Assembly: GCA_012730105.1 (NCBI GenBank)
Contig: JAAYBJ010000033.1
Coordinates: 1 to 57,912, forward strand
Source: Candidatus Hydrogenedentota bacterium
Lineage (GTDB): Bacteria > Hydrogenedentota > Hydrogenedentia > Hydrogenedentales > CAITNO01
Length of the DNA stretch: 57,912 nucleotides
Reading direction: 5' to 3'
Notes under the pieces: generated by a model
What the model was told of the DNA's origin: nothing
What the model saw: only the letters and a program-made list of their open reading frames with translations
Database searches by the model: none
Shown here: positions 1 through 7,527 of the stretch, one piece after another
Layout: each line of letters opens with the position of its first letter
How positions within the stretch are numbered: the first letter of the stretch is position 1
Program-made: the position numbers and the translations under genes

Positions 1-232
1 CCAAGGTTTTCGCCAGAGAATCCTCCCCTGCCGGGGTGCCAATGACATGCACATGGTTGGTCATCAGGCAATACCCGTCGATACGCAGTCCATACTTCGC
101 CCCTTGCGCAGCCAACAGTTCCAGGTAAACATAGCGGTCGTCCTCCACAAAAAAGATATCCTGTTTATTGTTGCCCCGTTGGGTGATGTGATGCGGTACC
201 TCCGGGACCACTATGCGTGCTGTTCTAGGCAT
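1..232 (-). CDS. REP-associated tyrosine transposase (RAYT, Y1/IS200-like), 5' part only
   Basis: Reading the minus strand from ATG at 232 gives 77 residues starting MPRTARIVVPEVPHHITQRG and running off the window edge. Three hallmarks of the Y1 transposase family found in RAYTs are present: the N-terminal 'PHHITQRGNNKQDIFF' segment, the 'YGLRIDGYCLMTNHVHV' stretch, and within it the HxH metal-binding pair (NHVHV, about residues 60-64). The catalytic tyrosine lies beyond the window. Family members are single-strand DNA transposases related to IS200/IS605 TnpA. RAYTs are usually single-copy, domesticated and flanked by the REP palindromes they act on. A REP-like palindrome lies 37 nt upstream of this start. 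Whether the full gene is intact cannot be judged from here. Confidence 0.88.
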   Translation of the reverse strand, partial: MPRTARIVVPEVPHHITQRGNNKQDIFFVEDDRYVYLELLAAQGAKYGLRIDGYCLMTNHVHVIGTPAGEDSLAKTL

Positions 233-268
233 GCGACTATAGTATCAAATTTCCGTCCCCATGTCAAT

Positions 269-295
269 GATAACGGTGACTGTCCCCTGTTATCG
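269..295. repeat. REP-like palindrome next to the RAYT
   Basis: GATAAC (269-274) and GTTATC (289-294) form a perfect 6-bp inverted repeat around a GGTGACTGTCCCCT loop. The right half holds an 18-nt core (278-295) that recurs, diverged, at 26701-26718 and 56885-56902. The nine bases ACTGTCCCC are identical in all three copies. Its place directly upstream of the RAYT start is where RAYT-associated REPs are usually found. Confidence 0.6.
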
Positions 296-544
296 CTAGA
301 AGTTTTTTGCCCGAGACTGAGGTACCCATTTGCTCTCGTCCCCAAGTGCAAGAGGCAAAAGGGGAGAAGCGCCGGGACAAGCCGGCAAGGAGTAGTAAGT
401 GAAAGTCTTATACAGTGAAGGAATAGCGATCCACACTGGCTCCGCGTCATGGCTGTTTTCCCGTGAGGGATTGTGGCAAGCGTTGGCAGGGGAGTGCACG
501 GGCAGGGTATTGAGCCGCGAAAATTTTCTTGTCCGGGGCGCCGA

Positions 545-720
545 CGGTGTTCCCATATTCGGAAGGCAACACTGGCGCCGTCGCTATCACGAGACGTTGT
601 CAGGCCCCGCGAGGTCGAAGAGCCCTTGCACGTGCAGACGCTCCTTGTTGTGCGGAACCCGGGAGGTCCCGTTATTGCCTTGGTTTTCAAGGTCCGTGCA
701 GCCAAAAGTAAAGTACAGCT
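545..720 (+). other. Probable residue of group II intron RNA
   Basis: This GC-rich, non-coding stretch lies directly upstream of a group II intron protein-like leader. From about 608 it reads 'GAGGTCGAAGAGCCC', then 'GTGCGGAACCCGGGAGGTCC' (near 653-672). Phrases of this kind are typical of the domain I-IV RNA upstream of intron-encoded proteins in one bacterial group II class, as I remember that family. I did not fold it and cannot define the 5' end. The rest of 296-544 shows nothing I recognise. Confidence 0.35.
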
Positions 721-993
721 GTGATGAACGATAACGGGAAGTCTGACAAACTCATTGTACCGACGAGGGTCGCGAACAAAAGACGATTATCTATGTGTTC
801 TGCGGAGCGGCTGGAGGGAAGGGGCTTGGCCAAGGGAAATGTCAATACGGAAATCAGGATGCCGGATATGATATTATTGGCATCAAGAGAACGTGGGGGG
901 CAAGTTATGCTTGTTCGGGGGATCTTTCCGCATGGTTTCAGAGACAAATACAAGTATGCGAACTATAGAGGAGGTTTGAAGGATGCCCGGTAG
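721..993 (+). pseudogene. Remnant of group II intron reverse transcriptase/maturase N-terminus
   Basis: A GTG-started frame encodes 'MMNDNGKSDKLIVPTRVANK', then 'SAERLEGRGLAKGN'. This matches the stereotyped N-terminal leader of group II intron-encoded proteins ('NG-KSD-PIVP-K-ANK ... EGRGLAKGN'). After about 45 residues the similarity I recognise fades, and the frame stops at 993 without any reverse transcriptase, maturase or HNH domain. A complete protein would be some 400-600 residues. The likely reading is a truncated, decayed intron fossil. The HAD gene that follows has its own ribosome binding site inside the tail of this frame. Confidence 0.6.
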
Positions 994-1744
994 ACGCATT
1001 GGTGTGATCACGTTTGATTTGTGGGATTGTGTTTTTTGCGATGAAACCGACGAGCCCAAACGTGCCGCCGCGGGATTGCCTCCCAAGCCGGAGGCGAGAC
1101 GGCAGCTGCTCCATGAAGCGTTGTGCCGTCATGCTTTGGTGGACCGTCACCTTGTGGATATCGCTTTCAATGTGGCTGACCAAGCGTTCCGAAAGGTCTG
1201 GCATGAACAATATGTGACTTGGACGACGAAAGAACGGATCCAGGTGATTCTCGCCGGGTTGAACCGCAATCTGCCGCAATCCGATCTGGCCGAGGTGGTG
1301 GATGCCATTGAGCGCATGGAACTGGACCACAGTCCCGACCTTGCCCCGGGGGTGGGGGATGCACTGGCCGCATTGCATGGGAAATACAAACTGGCCGTGA
1401 TATCGGATGCCATTTTTACGCCCGGCAAGTATCTTCGGGCAATTCTGCAGAAATACAACCTGCTTTCTTATTTCGATTATTTTGTGTTTTCCGATGAGGC
1501 TGGATACAGCAAACCCCATCCTGCGCTGTTCCAGTCTGTCGCGGAACATTTTGGCGTCGAATGCGCCGATATCGTCCACATCGGTGATCGGCCGCACAAT
1601 GACATCGGCGGGCCCCACAAGGTCGGCGCGAGGGGAGTGCTGCTGACCGTTGTCAAGGACAGGCCTCTTGACGGGCATACCCCGGATGCGGTGTGTGATG
1701 ACTATCACAAGTTGGCGGAAGTGCTGGAAGCCCTGAGCGAATGA
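983..1744 (+). CDS. HAD-superfamily hydrolase
   Basis: A 253-residue haloacid dehalogenase-like hydrolase, probably a phosphatase on a small metabolite. All four HAD motifs can be placed: motif I FDLWDC with nucleophile Asp12, motif II VISD with Ser141, motif III Lys177 in YSKPHP, and motif IV IGDRPHND with Asp202 and Asp207. Motif I deviates from DxD. The usual second Asp (+2) is Trp, as in the 'FDLW' subgroup, with another Asp one place later, so general-acid catalysis may differ. A helical cap lies between motifs I and II (about 18-110). AGAGGAGG at 967-974 fixes the ATG. The substrate cannot be told from sequence. It is 41 nt upstream of the CE7 esterase and probably cotranscribed with it. 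Confidence 0.85.
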   Translation: MPGRRIGVITFDLWDCVFCDETDEPKRAAAGLPPKPEARRQLLHEALCRHALVDRHLVDIAFNVADQAFRKVWHEQYVTWTTKERIQVILAGLNRNLPQSDLAEVVDAIERMELDHSPDLAPGVGDALAALHGKYKLAVISDAIFTPGKYLRAILQKYNLLSYFDYFVFSDEAGYSKPHPALFQSVAEHFGVECADIVHIGDRPHNDIGGPHKVGARGVLLTVVKDRPLDGHTPDAVCDDYHKLAEVLEALSE

Positions 1745-1785
1745 TCCCGCGCGGCAAAGGGCTTTAAGTCATCAGGAGAAACGCA

Positions 1786-2751
1786 ATGCCCGTTTTTGAA
1801 ATGCCCTTGGAGCAATTGGAATGCTACGGGGGAAGGAATCCGCGGCCGTCCGATTTCGATGCGTATTGGGATCGCGCCCTCGCCGAGATGAGGTGCTTGG
1901 AACCCGCCGTCGAACTGGTGCCCGCTTCTTTTCAGGCCCCCTTTGCCGAGTGTTTTCATCTTTATTTCAACGGCGTGGGAGGGGCGCGCGTTCACGCGAA
2001 ATACCTGCGTCCCAAACACGCCGCCGGAGAGCATCCCGCGTTGCTGCTTTTCCACGGATACACGGGAAGCTCCGGGGATTGGCAGGATAAACTGGGCTAT
2101 GTCGCCCTGGGCTTTTCCGTGGCGGCGCTGGATGTTCGCGGACAGGGCGGGTTATCCGAGGACCCGGGCGGTACCAGGGGCAATACGCATACGGGTCAGA
2201 TTATCCGAGGATTGGATGATCACCCCGACAAGTTGTTTTTTCGCCAGGTTTTTCTTGATACGGCTGAACTTGCCGCCATCGTCATGAATTTTCCGGAAGT
2301 GGACCCGGAGCGCGTTTGCGCCATGGGTGGATCCCAGGGCGGGGCGCTGACGCTTGCCTGCGCAGCACTCGAACCGCGTATCCGGCGTCTTGCGCCCATG
2401 TGTCCGTTTCTTTGTGATTATCAACGCGTGTGGGAGATGGACCTTGCAGTTGACTCTTATGCCGAGTTAAAAAAGTATTTCCGGCTTTTCGATCCTCGCC
2501 ATGAACGGGAAGCGGAGGTTTTTACGCGGCTGGGGTACATTGACTGCCAGCATCTTGCCGGCAGGATTCAAGGCGACACGTTGATGGCCATCGGGCTTAT
2601 GGATGAGATTTGTCCACCTTCCACGCAGTTCGCCGCCTACAACAAGATCAAGGCGACGCGCCGCCGGATACTGTACCCGGATTTTGCCCATGAACAATAC
2701 CCGGGATTTCAGGACCTGGTGTTTCAGTTTTTCAGTGAATTGACGCAATGA
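1786..2751 (+). CDS. CE7-family acetyl esterase (acetyl xylan esterase / cephalosporin deacetylase type)
   Basis: A 321-residue alpha/beta hydrolase of carbohydrate esterase family 7. Landmarks are the N-terminal 'PSDFDAYWDRAL' segment, the family motif RGQGG (residues 118-122), nucleophile Ser183 in GGSQGG, Asp273 in 'GLMDEICPPS' and His302 in 'DFAHEQYPG'. Family members remove acetyl groups from short xylo-oligosaccharides and other small acetylated substrates. No signal peptide is visible, so it is probably cytoplasmic and acts on imported oligosaccharides. Length is normal for the family. AGGAG lies upstream of the ATG. It sits between a HAD hydrolase and a glutamine amidotransferase, with no transporter beside it. 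Confidence 0.9.
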   Translation: MPVFEMPLEQLECYGGRNPRPSDFDAYWDRALAEMRCLEPAVELVPASFQAPFAECFHLYFNGVGGARVHAKYLRPKHAAGEHPALLLFHGYTGSSGDWQDKLGYVALGFSVAALDVRGQGGLSEDPGGTRGNTHTGQIIRGLDDHPDKLFFRQVFLDTAELAAIVMNFPEVDPERVCAMGGSQGGALTLACAALEPRIRRLAPMCPFLCDYQRVWEMDLAVDSYAELKKYFRLFDPRHEREAEVFTRLGYIDCQHLAGRIQGDTLMAIGLMDEICPPSTQFAAYNKIKATRRRILYPDFAHEQYPGFQDLVFQFFSELTQ

Positions 2752-2819
2752 CGTCGCGGCGGCATCGCGTGCTTATTTAAGGTGTATTTGTTACCGGATC
2801 CGTTTCCGGTTCCCCAGGG

Positions 2820-2836
2820 TGCGGGCGGGGCCCGCA
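2820..2836. other. GC-rich hairpin between esterase and amidotransferase genes
   Basis: TGCGGGC (2820-2826) and GCCCGCA (2830-2836) are perfect complements around a GGG loop. No T-tract follows, so it is not a typical intrinsic terminator. It could be an mRNA stability or attenuation element 28 nt ahead of the next start codon. A weaker inverted repeat, ACCGGA/TCCGGT, lies just upstream near 2793-2810. Confidence 0.4.
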
Positions 2837-2864
2837 TTGGTATTCAATGCATAAGGATAAAGTC

Positions 2865-3719
2865 ATGAGCAAGCCTTTACGTTTCTTTATACCCGACGGG
2901 TATTCAAAACAGAGCCGGGATGAGTTTATCGCCGTCAAGATGACGCTGGCGGGCCAACTGTACGCGGACCTGCTTAAGCGCCGCATGCCCGACGCGGAAT
3001 ACGACATCTGGTACAGCAGCGATCCGGGCGCCGTGCCCCCTACGGACGAAGAGCTGGAAGGGTACGCGGGCATCATCTGGCCGGGCTGCAATTTGACCAT
3101 CTATCACGATGATCCCCGGGTGCATGCCCATCTGCGGCTGGTGGAACGCGCCTACGAGGCGGGAATTCCCCAGTTCGGCAGCTGCTGGGCCATCCAGTTG
3201 GCCACCACCGTGGCCGGAGGCACCACCGAGCCGCACCCCAAGGGTCGGGAAATGGGACTTGCCACCAACATACGTCTGACCGAGGCCGCCAAGAATCATC
3301 CTATGATGAAGGGTAAAATACCCGTGTATTCCCATTTTGTAAGCCATGACGATTATGTCACCCGCGTGCCTGAATGCGTGGAAGTGCTTGCCTGCAATTA
3401 CTGGTGTCCCGTGCAGGCTGCAGCGGTCAGCTACAAGAAAGGGGTGTTCTGGGCTACCCAATATCACCCTGAATACAACCTACAGGAAATGGCGCGGCTG
3501 ATTCGGGCGCGCGCGAAACGGCTGATAGACCAGGGGTGGTTCAAGGACGAGCAGGATATGGCGGCCTATGCGAATCATCTGGAAGCGGTTTATTTCGACC
3601 CCACCATCAAGCATCTTCGCTGGCAGTTGAAAATCGATGAGGACATTATTCAGGACGATATTCGCGAATGCGAATTTGTTAATTGGCTGAAGTACGCCGT
3701 GCTGCATGAAGCGGACTGA
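2865..3719 (+). CDS. Class I glutamine amidotransferase-like protein
   Basis: A 284-residue protein with a class I (triad) GATase fold. The nucleophile is Cys107 in 'GSCWAIQL', and His201 and Glu203 lie in 'QYHPEY', so the triad looks complete. Related free-standing enzymes resemble GMP synthase's amidotransferase domain or gamma-glutamyl-metabolising hydrolases. The acceptor is unknown. A C-terminal extension of about 70 residues after the GATase core (about 215-284) is rich in charged residues. The ATG at 2865 is preferred over the in-frame ATG at 2847 because AAGGA (2853-2857) is correctly spaced only for the former. No synthetase or ligase partner is adjacent, so it may be hydrolytic. Confidence 0.82.
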   Translation: MSKPLRFFIPDGYSKQSRDEFIAVKMTLAGQLYADLLKRRMPDAEYDIWYSSDPGAVPPTDEELEGYAGIIWPGCNLTIYHDDPRVHAHLRLVERAYEAGIPQFGSCWAIQLATTVAGGTTEPHPKGREMGLATNIRLTEAAKNHPMMKGKIPVYSHFVSHDDYVTRVPECVEVLACNYWCPVQAAAVSYKKGVFWATQYHPEYNLQEMARLIRARAKRLIDQGWFKDEQDMAAYANHLEAVYFDPTIKHLRWQLKIDEDIIQDDIRECEFVNWLKYAVLHEAD

Positions 3720-3877
3720 CCTGAAGTACAGTCTCCTGCCTCAAATCTGGTGTCAAACCCGAAATAAGGTCGCCTATGATACTGTCGCCAAAGGCCTGCA
3801 GTTTCCTTTCTTTCTCTAAGATGTTCGTATTTAACCGGTTGTTATTTTCATTCGGCCGGGCTCTTTGCGCCCTTGTA

Positions 3878-3894
3878 TGGCATAACTCTTGCTG
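3878..3894 (+). promoter_or_regulatory. Sigma-54 (RpoN)-type promoter upstream of the ABC operon
   Basis: TGGCAT-N5-TTGCT places GG (3879-3880) and GC (3891-3892) exactly 10 nt apart, the diagnostic -24/-12 geometry. Five of the six bases of the TGGCAC half match. Transcription would begin near 3905, leaving a leader of about 80 nt before the ATPase start at 3987. I see no obvious enhancer-binding protein site. The rest of the 3720-3986 gap contains nothing else I recognise. Confidence 0.5.
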
Positions 3895-3986
3895 TATTGA
3901 ATGCCAAGGATGATTGTGCTTACTTAGTTTGGGGTGGATCCGCCCCTCGGTGGGCGGGAGAGTTCCTCACAGCGGAGATAAGGTAC

Positions 3987-4934
3987 ATGATAAAAGCAAA
4001 TAAGTTAACAATGCACTACGGACCGGTGGTGGCCCTGGACAAGGTGTCCTTTGAGGTCAACCAAGGCGAAATTGTGGGTTTGCTGGGTCCAAACGGCGCC
4101 GGCAAATCAACTACCATGAAAATCCTGACCACCTACCTGTACCCGACTTCGGGCACGGCGGAAATCAACGGCATGGATGTGCTTCAAAAGCCGCTTGAAG
4201 TCCGTAAGTCCATCGGCTATCTTCCGGAAATTCTGCCGCTTTACATGGACATGGAAGTCCGGTCTTATCTGGACTTTGTGGCGCGGGCCCGTGGGTTGAG
4301 CGGCGCCGCTTTGAAGAACCGTGTCAATGCGGTGGTGGATACCTGTGGTCTGCGGGCCATGTACCGCAAGGTGATCCGGGAACTGTCCAAGGGCTATAAA
4401 CAGCGGACGGCCCTGGCGCAGGCGCTGGTGCATAATCCCGAGGTCATTATCCTTGACGAGCCCACATCGGGTCTGGATCCCCACCAGATCCTGGAGATTC
4501 GACACTTGATTCGTGAATTGGCCGAGGACAAAACGGTCATTCTTTCCACGCATATTCTCCAGGAAGTGGAGGCCACGGTGGACCGCATCGTCATCATTAA
4601 CCGGGGCCGCATCGTCGGCAACGGCACTATTGAGGAACTGCGGAACAGGGCGAAGACTTCCGAGCGCCTGGCCGTGACCGTTGAAGGGCAGCGGGAAGAA
4701 GTGGGCCGTCTGCTCAGCGGCCTGGAGGGCGTTCGTCAGGTCGCCTTTGAAAAAGCGTCCGATGGGTGCGTTTCCTTCGTGCTGCATAGTGCAATCAACC
4801 GCAACCCCTGGCGGGAACTGAACGCGCTTATCCGGGAGAAACAGTGGAAAGTACGCGAACTGGCCGACCGTCCCCTCTCCCTGGAGGAGACGTTCCTGAC
4901 CCTCACCGAAAAATCCGCAGCCAAGGCTGAATGA
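3987..4934 (+). CDS. ABC transporter ATP-binding protein, GldA-like
   Basis: A 315-residue cytoplasmic ATPase. Walker A is GPNGAGKST (residues 34-42), the signature is LSKGYKQR (133-140), Walker B is VIILDEP (153-159) and the switch His is His189. After the nucleotide-binding domain a C-terminal domain of about 90 residues ends in 'SLEETFLTLTE', typical of ABC-2-type exporters (GldA, NosF, CcmA-like). It would energise the fused permease encoded 18 nt downstream. The ATG at 3987 is chosen because GGAGATAAGG precedes it and homology to the family begins there. The frame is open upstream to 3873 but that part has no family similarity. A sigma-54-like promoter lies about 95 nt upstream. Confidence 0.93.
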   Translation: MIKANKLTMHYGPVVALDKVSFEVNQGEIVGLLGPNGAGKSTTMKILTTYLYPTSGTAEINGMDVLQKPLEVRKSIGYLPEILPLYMDMEVRSYLDFVARARGLSGAALKNRVNAVVDTCGLRAMYRKVIRELSKGYKQRTALAQALVHNPEVIILDEPTSGLDPHQILEIRHLIRELAEDKTVILSTHILQEVEATVDRIVIINRGRIVGNGTIEELRNRAKTSERLAVTVEGQREEVGRLLSGLEGVRQVAFEKASDGCVSFVLHSAINRNPWRELNALIREKQWKVRELADRPLSLEETFLTLTEKSAAKAE

Positions 4935-4952
4935 CAGTAGGAGAACACAGTC

Positions 4953-7478
4953 ATGCGCAACATCGTTTCCATATTACGCCGGGACTTGGGCGCTTATTTC
5001 ACGTCCCCCATCGGCTACATTTTTATCATGGTTTTCGTCACCATGAGCGTCGGCCTGTACGTCACCTCCTTTTTCGTGTTTCCCGTGGCGGACATGCGGC
5101 CTTATTTTGAGAACCTGCCCCTGCTCTTGTGCATTTTCATTCCCGCGGTGACCATGCGCATCTGGGCCGAAGAACGCAAGGAAAATACCTGGGAAATGCT
5201 GCTGACCTTCCCCATGCAGGCCTGGGAACTGACGATAGGCAAATTCCTGGCCGCGGTGATTTTCTACGTGGCCGCCCTGGCGGCCACCTTCACGGTGCCC
5301 ATGATGCTCTTCTCCTTGGGAAGCCCGGACAAAGGCGTCATTTTCAGCGGTTATCTCGGCACCCTGCTGATGGGGGGCTGTTTCCTCGCGTTAGGCATCC
5401 TGTTCAGCGGTTTTTTCAAGGACCAGATTGTGGCCTTTGTGGTTACACTGCTGACCTGTTTCCTCTTCTTCCTGCTGGGCACGGATTTTATCGCCTCCTA
5501 TATTGACGGGCGCGTATCGGGACTGGGCTCGCTGTTGTCGGATATCTTCGGCGTGTTCACCCACTATCAGCCGCTCATCAAGGGGATTGTCGATATTGCG
5601 GATGTCCTGTTTTTTGTCGTTTGGGCGGCGCTGTTTCTTACGCTGAACATCATCTTTATTGACGGACGGAACCGGCCCAAGGCCCGCCTGATGTTCGCCG
5701 CCATAACCGTCATCTGCGTGGTGATCGGCATGCTGTTCAATTTCCTTATGGCCGGCGCCAGCATCAAGCGGTTCGACCTGACAGAAGACAAGATTCACAC
5801 CATATCCCCCTCCACGCGCAATATCCTCGCCGAAACGGACAGCGACATCCAACTGCGGCTCTATGTCACACCGCGTGACAAAATGCCCACGGCCATGCGC
5901 ACCATCGAACGCGATATCGTGGACAAGATGGAGGAACTGCGCCTGGCTTCGCAGGGCCGGCTGAATTACGCCACGGTCTACCTGGAAGCGGCCAACGTCA
6001 TCGCCACGGAACAGGAAATGATGAATCCGGATCAGGAGCCCAAGGGCGAGGAAGAGGCCATCGAGAAGCGCATGCTGGACAAGGGGGTGCAGCCCTTTAA
6101 TGTGCGCGCCATGAGCGAGGACGAGGTAAGCAGCAAACTCGTTTACTGCAGCATCGGCGTCGGTTATAAGGACAAGGCCGAGGAAATCATTCCGCAGATT
6201 GTGCCCGAGACTCTGCCCGACCTGGAATACCAGATGGTCAACACCATTTATAAATTGACCCGCGAGAAGAAGCCCGTTGTGGCCCTGGTTGCCCCCAAGG
6301 AAGCGGTCAATATCGATCCCCAGATGCGCCAGATGCTGATGCAGATGGGACAGCCCGTGCCGGAATCGGAAGACCCCTATGAGTACCTGGAGCAGGTGCT
6401 CGTCTCCGAAAAATATGATGTCAAGCGCGTGGACATGACCAAGGAAAGTCCCCTGCCGGAGGAATACGACACCCTGGTAGTAGTCAATCCCCGCAGCCTG
6501 AACGACCGTCAGCGCTGGGAAATCAACCGTGCGCTGCATGCCGGTAAGTCGGTGGTGATGGCGGTGCAGCAGTATGAATGGGAGTACCAGGCGACGCGGG
6601 AAGGCAACCGTGTTTCACGGAGGGAAGAGAACCCCGATATCAACGCTCTGCTGGAGAACTACGGCCTCGGTGTCAGCGAGGACATCCTTATGGATGTGAA
6701 CCATGTCGCCTTGACCGTGCAAAGCCAGTCTGGCGGCCTGCTGGGCGCCCTTATGGGCCAGCCCTTTGATCTGCCCACCCACATTCTGGTCAACAACACC
6801 TCAATGAATCAGGAGACCTCTATCACGAACCGTCTCGCGGCGATTCTGTACCTCTGGGGAACCGCCATCAACCTTGATGACGCGAAACTCAAGGAAAGCG
6901 GCCTTGAGGTCAAGACCCTGATGAGCACCAGCGATAAGGCCTGGACGATTGGCAAGGATGCCGCCCTGACGTCGGCCTCCTTTGAAACGCCCGCCTCCGG
7001 AACGGCCTATCCCCTGATGGTGTGGGCAAAGGGACAGTTCCCCGACACGTTTGCCGGACAGGAGCGCCCCGCCTGGCCCAAGCCGCAACAACAGCCCGGC
7101 ATGCCGCCGCAGCCCGAAGAAGATGAACCCGAAGCGCCGGCAGCGGAGGTGACGCCCGCGCCCGGTCAGCTGATCCTGATGGGATGCTCCCAGGTTTTCC
7201 GCAAGAACTTCCTGCAGGCGTCCAACCTGGACCTCTTCCTCAACAGTGTGGACGCGGTTACGCTGAGCGAAAATCTGGTTAACGTGCGTGGAACCAAGCC
7301 CATTGACCGCATTATCAACAAGCCGTCCAAGAATCAGCGGGCACTGTGGCAGCTGGCCAACTACGGTTTGGCAAACCTCCTTATCGCGGGTATTGGCATT
7401 GGAGTCTTCATCATGCGCCGCCGTTCCCGGAATGCCTATACCGTCTCCGCGTCGGCATCCGCTAACAGTGAAAAATAA
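4953..7478 (+). CDS. Fused ABC-2 permease / GldG-like auxiliary protein
   Basis: An 841-residue membrane protein made of two parts that are separate genes (gldF and gldG) in Bacteroidota. Residues 1-240 form an ABC-2 permease with about six helices, starting 'ILRRDLGAYFTSPIGYIF'. A further helix near 248-268 leads into a large periplasmic GldG-type domain ('FDLTEDKIHTISPSTRNIL' onward). A single C-terminal helix (about 808-824) and a basic RRR tail return to the cytoplasm. A Pro/Glu-rich linker lies around residues 708-735. AGGAG upstream fixes the ATG. With the ATPase and the DUF4340 protein it forms a widespread exporter set of unknown substrate, known for gliding in Bacteroidota but present in many non-gliding phyla. 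Confidence 0.9.
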   Translation: MRNIVSILRRDLGAYFTSPIGYIFIMVFVTMSVGLYVTSFFVFPVADMRPYFENLPLLLCIFIPAVTMRIWAEERKENTWEMLLTFPMQAWELTIGKFLAAVIFYVAALAATFTVPMMLFSLGSPDKGVIFSGYLGTLLMGGCFLALGILFSGFFKDQIVAFVVTLLTCFLFFLLGTDFIASYIDGRVSGLGSLLSDIFGVFTHYQPLIKGIVDIADVLFFVVWAALFLTLNIIFIDGRNRPKARLMFAAITVICVVIGMLFNFLMAGASIKRFDLTEDKIHTISPSTRNILAETDSDIQLRLYVTPRDKMPTAMRTIERDIVDKMEELRLASQGRLNYATVYLEAANVIATEQEMMNPDQEPKGEEEAIEKRMLDKGVQPFNVRAMSEDEVSSKLVYCSIGVGYKDKAEEIIPQIVPETLPDLEYQMVNTIYKLTREKKPVVALVAPKEAVNIDPQMRQMLMQMGQPVPESEDPYEYLEQVLVSEKYDVKRVDMTKESPLPEEYDTLVVVNPRSLNDRQRWEINRALHAGKSVVMAVQQYEWEYQATREGNRVSRREENPDINALLENYGLGVSEDILMDVNHVALTVQSQSGGLLGALMGQPFDLPTHILVNNTSMNQETSITNRLAAILYLWGTAINLDDAKLKESGLEVKTLMSTSDKAWTIGKDAALTSASFETPASGTAYPLMVWAKGQFPDTFAGQERPAWPKPQQQPGMPPQPEEDEPEAPAAEVTPAPGQLILMGCSQVFRKNFLQASNLDLFLNSVDAVTLSENLVNVRGTKPIDRIINKPSKNQRALWQLANYGLANLLIAGIGIGVFIMRRRSRNAYTVSASASANSEK

Positions 7479-7527
7479 ACGTTGGAAATTCGGGTGATTA
7501 CCTTAACCATAGGGATGAAAGACGATT

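Noticed and set aside
211-705. 164-codon minus-strand frame overlapping the intron remnant
   Set aside because: Its composition is Arg/Pro/Ser-rich with no domain. It overlaps the REP-like palindrome and the start region of the RAYT gene.
5391-6539. 382-codon frame antisense to the permease/GldG fusion
   Set aside because: It mirrors third-position bias of the real gene and resembles no protein.
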